From: Armatimonadota bacterium
Lineage (GTDB): Bacteria > Armatimonadota > Armatimonadia > Armatimonadales > Armatimonadaceae
NCBI GenBank assembly: GCA_014381035.1
Contig: JACMIS010000152.1
Location: 1-6,903, forward strand
DNA length: 6,903 bases
Direction: 5' to 3'
Position numbers and translations under genes: made by a program. The notes below the pieces were generated by a model. The model saw only the letters and a program-made list of their open reading frames with translations, was not told the DNA's origin and searched no databases. Positions 1 to 4,960 of the stretch are shown here, one piece after another (position 1 is the first letter of the stretch; every line of letters begins with the position of its first letter).

Positions 1-63
1 CCGCGAGTTCACCGCTTCCGGTTTCAACAAGAAATGTCGAAACCGGAAGCGGTGAACTCGCGG
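1..63. repeat. Perfect 25-bp inverted repeat (long hairpin) at window edge
   Basis: Bases 1-25 are the exact reverse complement of bases 39-63, separated by a 13-nt spacer (26-38). The arms begin CCGCGAGTTCACC on the left and end GGTGAACTCGCGG on the right. Base 64 is G, so the arm may continue beyond the left edge. No run of T follows the right arm on the + strand, so it is not a textbook intrinsic terminator in that direction; the other side lies outside the window. It could be a terminator or mRNA-end stabiliser for an upstream gene, a dispersed REP/MITE-like palindrome, or a protein-binding site. The repeat itself is certain; its role is unknown. Confidence 0.9.
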
Positions 64-119
64 GAAAGGACCGAACCAGAAGCACGAAGCATTAATACAG
101 CACCGCAGGTGAGACTGAT

Positions 120-134
120 CCAACAAAGTGTTGG
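120..134. repeat. Short hairpin CCAACA-AAG-TGTTGG upstream of the 174-629 gene
   Basis: A perfect 6-bp inverted repeat with a 3-nt loop lies 39 nt before the ATG at 174. A second small stem follows, GTCC (139-142) with GGAC (148-151). Together with the A-rich tract they make up the leader of the small-protein gene. They may shape the 5' UTR, but stems this short can occur by chance. Confidence 0.35.
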
Positions 135-151
135 CGCCGTCCGCGAAGGAC

Positions 152-173
152 AAAAAAAAAAGAAAAAGAAAAA
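152..173 (+). promoter_or_regulatory. A-rich leader directly before the ATG at 174
   Basis: The 22 bases before the start codon are only A and G, including a run of 10 A (152-161). The better Shine-Dalgarno-like GAAGGA (145-150) ends 23 nt before the ATG, too far for normal spacing. The A-rich stretch may act as an unstructured ribosomal-protein-S1-type landing site, and the homopolymer could allow transcriptional slippage. The tract is seen directly; the role is inferred. Confidence 0.4.
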
Positions 174-629
174 ATGAGTAGTGAATCTTCACATAGCGTT
201 GCCGGGGGGTGGTTGGGGGCATATTATTTTGAAAGCCGCACCCGTACCCCCGTTCGTTTCGAGGCATCGTTCGCTCGCCTGACGGATGCCGAGGGCAACG
301 GCGAACGGTTTGGCGGCTCCATTCTTGATGACGAAGGTGGGAGCGGTTCGGCAGTCGTCTCGCACGGCGTTCAGCAGGGGAATTTTGTCCGCTTCGTCAA
401 GGTACCGAACCCGCCCGCACCGGGGCTATTTCCGGCGAACTACGTCGGAACGCTTTCCGAGGATGGGCGTGTCATCACGGGACACTGGAAAATCACGCTC
501 GGCGAGAGTCGCCGTAGCCGCGCGCGCGAGATCGTCGGCACCTGGGAAGCGCGTCGTCTCTGGCATGCGGACGAGAGCGAAACCGGGCAGGAAGCAGAGG
601 CAGAACGCGAGTTGACCACGGTCGGATAA
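174..629 (+). CDS. Small beta-rich protein of unknown function (151 aa)
   Basis: I do not recognise a named family. The protein is 151 aa, has no signal peptide or membrane segment, and alternates short beta-like segments with Gly/Asp turns. It starts with a G-x-W-x-G-x-Y motif (residues 11-17), has FGGSILDD (46-53), VRFVK (72-76) and YVGTLSEDGRVITGHW (90-105), and closes with GTWEARR (122-128). That pattern of repeated G-x-W strands resembles a small calycin/lipocalin-like beta barrel, but this is inference. The last 23 residues are acidic and probably disordered. ATG 174 is the only reasonable start, because no in-frame start codon exists between the stop at 93 and 174. There is no good Shine-Dalgarno sequence; the ATG follows an A/G-only tract instead. 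No partner gene is evident, since the next gene converges on it. Confidence 0.75.
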   Translation: MSSESSHSVAGGWLGAYYFESRTRTPVRFEASFARLTDAEGNGERFGGSILDDEGGSGSAVVSHGVQQGNFVRFVKVPNPPAPGLFPANYVGTLSEDGRVITGHWKITLGESRRSRAREIVGTWEARRLWHADESETGQEAEAERELTTVG

Positions 630-630
630 G

Positions 631-775
631 ACTCGGTCATTCAACGTCCGAGATTCTGAAACAACGCGCCAACATCCCTTCTATGTGGACGACAAAGGCT
701 GGGTTCCGGCGGGCGGACTCGCCACCGGGAACGCCATTATGCATCCGCTCCGTGAATTGCTACATCTTTGTTCGG
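631..775 (+). other. Intergenic stretch with coding-like reading frame (possible gene remnant)
   Basis: Between the stop of the small-protein gene and the stop of the converging permease gene, frame 1 stays open from 616 to about 848. From 679 to 768 its codons have the G/C-ending bias of real genes (TTC, GTG, GAC, GAC, GGC, CCG, GCG, GGC). The peptide contains FYVDDKGWVPAGG and NAIMHPLRELL. It has no start codon with a ribosome site and runs into the permease antisense, so it is not a functional gene as it stands. It may be the 3' remnant of a decayed gene, but I cannot assign a family, and a chance open frame in GC-rich DNA is possible. Confidence 0.25.
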
Positions 776-1705
776 TCACCTTCCTGCGTAGAGTAACGCG
801 GAGGCGGCACCGACGAGGAGGATTGCGCCTGCGAAGCGGACAGCGTAGGTGAGGCGTCCTTCTTCGCCGTCGAGGCGTCCGGGGAGGGCGGCGTTTACCG
901 CAAGCAGGAAGAGACCCGAGAGCATGGCGAAGACGTTGACGAGGACGACGCCTTGCGAACGCTTGAAGGCTTCCCCGATGCAGTAGACCCCGATGACGAG
1001 AAAGACCCCGGTCAGGGTCGCGCCGAGCCGACCGCGCCAGTGGCTGAGTGCTTTACCGAATTCGACGCGGCTGTCGCGGATCCGGAGCAGGAACGGCAGA
1101 CCGACCGCCGCAATACCCCACGACACGAAGACCGTGGTCCATCGCGCCCCGATACTGCCCGCCGCCGCGCCAAACAGAAGGTCCGACACCGCGAACACGG
1201 GAACAATGACACCCGCCATCATGGCGACCGGACGCTCCCCTAAGGCTTGCCAGCGCAGTTTTTTGTTGTATGCGATACCGAGTGCGCCGAGTGTCGCCAC
1301 GAGGAGCCAGAGGTACACATGCGCGGCGAATGTTTCACGGGTGATCGCGAACGCCAAAAATGGAAGGTAGAGATTTTTCAGGGGCCAGAGCGAACCGACC
1401 ACGGAAATATCTGCCCGGTAGACGCTTCGCAGATACAGGACATTCCCGAGCAGGTTGACGAACACCAGCGTCAGAAGTATCCATCCCGCATTTGCATCGA
1501 ACCGGGGGACAGTCGTTCCTGGCAATAGTAACAGAAGCGGCGACAGCAACGCACCCCCGAGGAAGCGAAGCGCGAGAAATGGCTCCGGAGCGGAAACCGC
1601 ATACCGGGCGGTCCATTTCTGCGAAAGATCCAGTGCCGCAAACGCCCCCGCCGCACACAGTGCAAAAACGAGGGCGTCCGTAGGAAGCGAGAACGATTGC
1701 GGCAT
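776..1705 (-). CDS. EamA/DMT-superfamily permease (10 TM)
   Basis: A 309-aa integral membrane protein with about ten hydrophobic segments (roughly residues 10-27, 41-61, 73-92, 102-121, 130-145, 158-178, 187-207, 228-246, 253-274, 288-306). This is the number and length of the EamA/drug-metabolite transporter (DMT) fold, made of two five-helix halves. Family-like features are the short basic loops and the S-x-W-P-L-K-N-L-Y-L-P segment at 105-115 before helix 4 of the first half. DMT members export or import metabolites and amino acids; the substrate cannot be read from the sequence. The ATG at 1705 is preceded by TATAAT ending 6 nt upstream, so the mRNA probably begins at the start codon. It follows phoU on the same strand with a 69-nt gap, but its own promoter suggests separate transcription. 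Confidence 0.8.
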   Translation of the reverse strand: MPQSFSLPTDALVFALCAAGAFAALDLSQKWTARYAVSAPEPFLALRFLGGALLSPLLLLLPGTTVPRFDANAGWILLTLVFVNLLGNVLYLRSVYRADISVVGSLWPLKNLYLPFLAFAITRETFAAHVYLWLLVATLGALGIAYNKKLRWQALGERPVAMMAGVIVPVFAVSDLLFGAAAGSIGARWTTVFVSWGIAAVGLPFLLRIRDSRVEFGKALSHWRGRLGATLTGVFLVIGVYCIGEAFKRSQGVVLVNVFAMLSGLFLLAVNAALPGRLDGEEGRLTYAVRFAGAILLVGAASALLYAGR

Positions 1706-1711
1706 GTGCCG

Positions 1712-1741
1712 ATTATACCTTGTCGGGTTGTTGGGTATCAG
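1712..1741 (-). promoter_or_regulatory. Leaderless promoter of the EamA-type permease gene
   Basis: On the minus strand a perfect -10 box TATAAT (1717-1712) ends 6 nt before the ATG at 1705, placing the expected transcription start on the A of the start codon. CTGATA (1741-1736, 4 of 6 matches to TTGACA) lies 18 nt upstream as a weak -35. No Shine-Dalgarno site could fit. The epimerase-like gene at 4952-5938 has the same spacing. Confidence 0.6.
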
Positions 1742-1759
1742 GGCATCTACCCAATAACC
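1726..1759. repeat. Imperfect inverted repeat between phoU and the permease gene
   Basis: GGTTGTTGGGTA (1726-1737) pairs with TACCCAATAACC (1748-1759), 11 of 12 positions matching, around a 10-nt loop. It lies 16 nt past the phoU stop codon, where a phoU terminator would be expected, but no T run follows in that direction. Its arm and loop cover the -35 region of the permease promoter, so it may instead be an operator or a transcript-end stem for phoU. Confidence 0.5.
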
Positions 1760-1774
1760 TAATCACCCTGCAAC

Positions 1775-2473
1775 CTAACCATGCGCGACTCGTCCGGTGA
1801 CCAGAAAGTCAAGACGTTCGGCGGCGTTGGCGCAGTGGTCGCCGACGCGCTCCAGATAGTGCGCGACGAAAAGAAGGTGCGATGCGGCAACGCTTTGGGA
1901 CGGTTCCTCGATCATGCGATAACGCAGTTCAGTCTGCGCTTCGCGATATAGAATATCCAGTTCGTCGTCCCGCTCGATCACGGTTTGTGCCGTCACCGAG
2001 TCGTCGTTGGCGAATGCTTCCGCCGTTATTTGCAACAGTTGCACCGATAGGGAACTCATCCGCTCGATTTCGAGCAATATCGGGGTTGGCGTCGGGCATT
2101 TGGTCAAGCGAATCACGACGCGTGCAATATTGACCGCATGATCCCCGATACGCTCGATGTCGGTTGTCACCTTAAGCGCGGTGCTGACGAAGCGCAGGTC
2201 ATATGCGACCGGTCGCTGTGTCGCAACCAGGCAGATCGCCCGCGTCTCGATACAGCGGTCCAGTTCGTCCACTTCGGAATCGCGTTCGATGACCGACTCC
2301 GCAAGAGTGGTATCGCCGGTTTGCAATGCCGTCATCGCATCCTTGAGCATCCAGCTGGCGGCATCCATCATATGGACCAGGTCGCCGCGAAGGGCGTCAA
2401 TGCCGCAATCTAATCGTTGCCGGGTCAGTATTCCTGCGGCTATTGGTGCAGGTCGTTCTATCGTTGCTGTCAT
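1775..2473 (-). CDS. phoU: PhoU-family phosphate regulator
   Basis: A 232-aa cytoplasmic all-helical protein of normal PhoU length. It shows two copies of the family's metal-binding motif E-x3-D-x3-N: E107, D111, N115 in IERIGDHAVN, and E208, D212, N216 in LERVGDHCAN. These mark the two three-helix bundles. The linker segment R87-P88-V89-A90-Y91-D92-L93-R94 is typical of the first bundle. PhoU proteins restrain high-affinity phosphate uptake and signal phosphate sufficiency through the PstSCAB transporter and the PhoR kinase. None of those genes is in the window. Instead the start codon overlaps the stop of an ArsR-type repressor gene (ATGA), so the two are translationally coupled. That arrangement suggests a PhoU-like accessory protein under or with this repressor rather than a classical pst operon member. 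The first 18 residues are a variable tail. Confidence 0.9.
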   Translation of the reverse strand: MTATIERPAPIAAGILTRQRLDCGIDALRGDLVHMMDAASWMLKDAMTALQTGDTTLAESVIERDSEVDELDRCIETRAICLVATQRPVAYDLRFVSTALKVTTDIERIGDHAVNIARVVIRLTKCPTPTPILLEIERMSSLSVQLLQITAEAFANDDSVTAQTVIERDDELDILYREAQTELRYRMIEEPSQSVAASHLLFVAHYLERVGDHCANAAERLDFLVTGRVAHG

Positions 2474-2916
2474 AATTGTTCCGCTATATCGGCTTCCGTC
2501 GCCGTCTCCTCACCGTTGTTTCTGACACAGTCTAATCGTTCGCAGAGCGTGGAAATCGCGTCTCGCTCTGCTCGGTAACACAGATTTTTGCCATATCGAG
2601 TCATGGCTACCAGTCCGGCGTGCCGCAACTCTTTCAAGTGGTGCGAAAGCGTGGATGGCTCCTTGCCACTTTTCCCCGTCAAAGCGCAGGCTATCTCCGA
2701 TACCGTGGCACCATCGAGCGTCGTCTCATCCTCGATTTTCGGCGTCGCTTCCCAGGCGAGCAGAAAACCGATCACGGCAAGACGCGTCGGGTCGCCGAGT
2801 GCCTTGAACCGCTCGGCGTCCAGCGCGAACTGCTCTGCATCCCACGGCGGTTGCGGCTGCGGTCCGTCACTGTCGTCGCGCCGTTTCGTCTTGCTTTCTT
2901 TTCCGTCTTTTGGCAA
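2470..2916 (-). CDS. ArsR-family winged-helix repressor, TTG start
   Basis: With the TTG at 2916 the protein is 148 aa: a charged, proline-rich tail (1-25), then an ArsR-type winged helix. FKALGDPTR (37-45) is the family signature before helix 2, STLSHHLKELRHAGLV (88-103) is the recognition helix, and VAMTRYGKNLCYRA (103-116) is the wing. The classical metal motif ELCVC is reduced to EIACAL with one Cys (77); other Cys are at 113, 125 and 130, so metal sensing is uncertain. The frame is open back to a TTG at 2988, but those 24 extra codons are AT-rich and contain this gene's own predicted promoter. TTG 2916 has AAAGG 10 nt upstream and no in-frame ATG competes. The gene overlaps phoU by 4 bases and is divergent from the nuclease-like gene. 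It probably represses its own operon. Confidence 0.85.
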   Translation of the reverse strand: MPKDGKESKTKRRDDSDGPQPQPPWDAEQFALDAERFKALGDPTRLAVIGFLLAWEATPKIEDETTLDGATVSEIACALTGKSGKEPSTLSHHLKELRHAGLVAMTRYGKNLCYRAERDAISTLCERLDCVRNNGEETATEADIAEQL

Positions 2917-2926
2917 CGCTCTTAAA

Positions 2927-2931
2927 CCTTT
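2927..2931 (-). promoter_or_regulatory. Ribosome binding site AAAGG deciding the TTG start at 2916
   Basis: On the minus strand AAAGG lies 10 nt before the TTG at 2916. It is the only Shine-Dalgarno-like site that falls inside the transcript predicted from the promoter at 2945-2974, and so supports the shorter repressor. Confidence 0.5.
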
Positions 2932-2944
2932 ACATACGAACAAT

Positions 2945-2974
2945 TTTATATATGTGAATATGTTATCCTGTGAA
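2945..2974 (-). promoter_or_regulatory. Promoter of the arsR-type/phoU operon
   Basis: On the minus strand TTCACA (2974-2969, 5 of 6 matches to TTGACA) and TATAAA (2950-2945, 5 of 6 matches to TATAAT) are 18 nt apart. Transcription would begin near 2938, leaving a leader of about 22 nt with AAAGG before TTG 2916. Between the boxes lies ATAT-GTGA-ATAT (2950-2961), a short dyad that might be an additional operator. Confidence 0.5.
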
Positions 2975-2983
2975 AGTATACTT
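2974..2983. promoter_or_regulatory. Candidate operator: palindrome AAGTATACTT between divergent -35 boxes
   Basis: A perfect 10-bp palindrome whose left end touches the -35 of the repressor operon (2969-2974) and whose right end touches the -35 of the nuclease-like gene (2982-2987). A dimeric winged-helix repressor bound here would block both promoters. The palindrome and its position are seen; binding by the adjacent ArsR-type protein is inferred. Confidence 0.4.
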
Positions 2984-3010
2984 CGCAAGGAAACGAACTG
3001 TCGGTATAAT
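2982..3010 (+). promoter_or_regulatory. Promoter of the nuclease-like membrane protein gene
   Basis: TTCGCA (2982-2987, 4 of 6 to TTGACA) and a perfect TATAAT (3005-3010) are separated by 17 nt. The expected transcription start near 3017 leaves an 11-nt leader without a Shine-Dalgarno site before ATG 3028. Confidence 0.55.
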
Positions 3011-3027
3011 GGGACGGCACTTATCCT

Positions 3028-4944
3028 ATGCGGACATCCTCGCGCCTGTTTTTTATCCTGCTATTCGTCACCACCGTCTTCGCCGGTACGGCGTTTCTGT
3101 CCGTATACCCATTGGCTTCGTCCGCTCACGCACAGGGTGCGGATAATGTTTTCACCGGGCATGTCGTCGCCGTTACGGCAGGCGACACGATGGACGTACG
3201 CGTCGGCGACGACTGGACGGTCACGGTGCGACTGCACGGCGTGGAGTGTCCGACCGGTCCGCGTGTGTTGCGGGAAACTGTCACACGGTACACGTCGCGT
3301 CTGGTGCTGGATACAAGAGTGCGTGTGGAGGTACGCGGTACCGCGTCACGCTCCGTCGTCTACGGCGAGGTGTTTCCCGCTACCGGTGGCGAGAGCCTTA
3401 ATTTCATGCTCGCCCGTGCCGGTTTAGCGACCTGGGCGAGTGAGTACGCCGCGCAACGAACCGATCTGGAGGATGCCCAAGCCTACGCGAGAACCGCGCA
3501 ACGCGGTCTCTGGGGCGCGACCGATGGCTCCAACATCACCCTGCCCGCATCGGTCGCCGATGCGATCCAGCGAAAAACAGCGGCGGCAGCGGCGAGGGTA
3601 AAAGCAGCGCAGGCGCGAGCGGAGCAGAGTCGAAGGCAAACCCCAAAGTCTGCTATTCCGACGCCGGAACCGGTCCCCAGTCGTATTTCGACGGTGTCTT
3701 CTCCGAGCCCAACCCCGAAACCGATGCCGGTAAAAGTCGCTCCCCCCGATGCCGCCCGTTATATCCCGCTTATCGGCGGACTCGCGGTCGGTGTGCTTAC
3801 CTTTCTGGCACTGATCGCCTATGGCGTCGCACAGGGTCTGCCGTTCCATCCCAGACGACTTTTATGTCAATCGTTCTTCGCACTGACTGCCGGAGGCTTG
3901 GGGGCGATGGCGTTCGTGCTTCCCATGGCAGGCTGGCAAAAAATACTCCCGGCTGGAACGGTCCCGACACCGGTCATCCTTTCGCTGGTCTGTCCGCTCG
4001 TTTCGGTGCTCCTGTTGTACGTCGGGGGGGGGATGATCCGGTTGGCGGCTCGGCTGCGTAGGGTTGCCGTCGACCCGCGTCGCGCCGAACCCGGCTCGGT
4101 CAAATTGCACGGCACCGCCCGGTCTGCGACCGGCGAGTTTGTTCGTTCGGAGACCGGGCGTATCAAAGGACTGTATCTGCGCGAGGTAACACAGCGGTAC
4201 ACCGCGGAGACCGGGAGCGGAAAGCGGCTCGGCTCGCCGCGCTGGGTCGTGGTGCGTGACACGGCGAGTGCGGTCGACCTCGAACTCTTTTCGTCGGCGG
4301 GCGACGGGACCGGCTCCGCGCTAATCCTCGCCGCTCAGGACGGGGAACTGCCGCAATCGCTCGCCCCGGCACGCTGGATTCCGTATCATGTCGCCCGCTT
4401 TTACAACGAAGTGCCATCCGATACGTGGTTCGCCACCGCTTACGAAGGCGACACCCGCACCGAGGTGTTTTTCGTGCCGAATGGCGCGACCCTGACGGTC
4501 TGGGGCGGCTTATACGCCCCCGCACCGACAGTAACGACGGGCGAAACAGTTTTTCCGGTTCCGCGGATCGGGTCGGATGAGGCGATGGGAACTCTGCTCC
4601 TTTGTGACGGTCCCGAAGCACGCGCTTACGCCGCGCAGGGCGGGGCATCATTATCGTTCGGTCTCGGGTGGATCGCGCTCGGCATCGTTTGCGGGGCGGG
4701 GGCGTTCTGGGGAGTTCGCGAAGGGGGCGACATCGCCCGGCAATCCGCCACCGCTTCGCTCGGCATCGGGTTGGTGATCCTGCTTTTTCTTGCCATCGCA
4801 CACGGCGCGAAACTCGCCCGCAATGCCGCGAATGAAGAGCGAGAAGGGGAGACCGACCCGCTTCGTCGCCCGGCAAGCGCGGTCTGGAACCGCTATCAGG
4901 AACGCTTTCCCGGCGTTCTCATTGGTCCCGTGGTGGGCGGTTAG
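3028..4944 (+). CDS. Exported SNase-like domain fused to membrane and GIDE-like region
   Basis: A 638-aa protein. Residues 1-35 form a signal peptide with cleavage expected after A33-H34-A35. Residues 41-163 match the staphylococcal nuclease/thermonuclease fold: GHVVAVTAGDT, VRLHGVECP, SLNFMLARAGLA, RGLWG. Aligned to S. aureus nuclease, D21 (D53) and R35 (R68) are kept. D19 is Ala 51, D40 is Glu 73, catalytic Glu43 is Thr 76, and R87 can be matched only loosely, to R108. Nuclease activity is therefore doubtful and a binding role possible. An Ala/Arg-rich helix (176-203) and a Pro-rich linker (205-240) lead to three membrane segments (about 246-268, 281-300, 313-333). Residues 355-527 resemble the GIDE domain of MUL1-like proteins (GTARSATG near the start, a WVVVRDTAS strand, VPNGATLTVWG near the end), followed by two more membrane helices (543-563, 574-593). 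The GIDE match is by eye. The gene may be under the divergent repressor. Confidence 0.75.
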   Translation: MRTSSRLFFILLFVTTVFAGTAFLSVYPLASSAHAQGADNVFTGHVVAVTAGDTMDVRVGDDWTVTVRLHGVECPTGPRVLRETVTRYTSRLVLDTRVRVEVRGTASRSVVYGEVFPATGGESLNFMLARAGLATWASEYAAQRTDLEDAQAYARTAQRGLWGATDGSNITLPASVADAIQRKTAAAAARVKAAQARAEQSRRQTPKSAIPTPEPVPSRISTVSSPSPTPKPMPVKVAPPDAARYIPLIGGLAVGVLTFLALIAYGVAQGLPFHPRRLLCQSFFALTAGGLGAMAFVLPMAGWQKILPAGTVPTPVILSLVCPLVSVLLLYVGGGMIRLAARLRRVAVDPRRAEPGSVKLHGTARSATGEFVRSETGRIKGLYLREVTQRYTAETGSGKRLGSPRWVVVRDTASAVDLELFSSAGDGTGSALILAAQDGELPQSLAPARWIPYHVARFYNEVPSDTWFATAYEGDTRTEVFFVPNGATLTVWGGLYAPAPTVTTGETVFPVPRIGSDEAMGTLLLCDGPEARAYAAQGGASLSFGLGWIALGIVCGAGAFWGVREGGDIARQSATASLGIGLVILLFLAIAHGAKLARNAANEEREGETDPLRRPASAVWNRYQERFPGVLIGPVVGG

Positions 4945-4960
4945 CGCGCCCCTATTTTTT
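4935..4960 (+). terminator. Probable intrinsic terminator overlapping the convergent stop codons
   Basis: GGGCG (4935-4939) pairs with CGCCC (4947-4951) around a 7-nt loop containing the TAG stop of the nuclease-like gene. Six T follow (4955-4960) after CTA. The stem is short but all G-C, and the T run is the only one near these ends. It would end + strand transcription inside the last codons of the converging gene. On the minus strand no T run follows the stem. Confidence 0.45.

Noticed and set aside
632..652. CTCGG/CCGAG stem after the 174-629 gene as a terminator
   Set aside because: The stem is only 5 bp with an 11-nt loop, and it is not followed by a T run.
953..1370. Overlapping open frames on the + strand within the permease gene
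   Set aside because: They are antisense to a gene with clear membrane-protein content, encode Arg/Pro-rich low-complexity peptides and have no ribosome sites.
2588..3427. A 279-codon + strand frame crossing the repressor and the start of the nuclease-like gene
   Set aside because: It runs through two real genes on opposite strands and through their shared promoter region, and its peptide is Ser/Arg/Cys-rich without any domain.
4163..4876. A 237-codon open frame on the minus strand inside the nuclease-like gene
   Set aside because: It encodes a highly Arg/Pro/Ser-rich peptide typical of the antisense of GC-rich genes, while the + frame has a signal peptide, recognisable domains and membrane helices.
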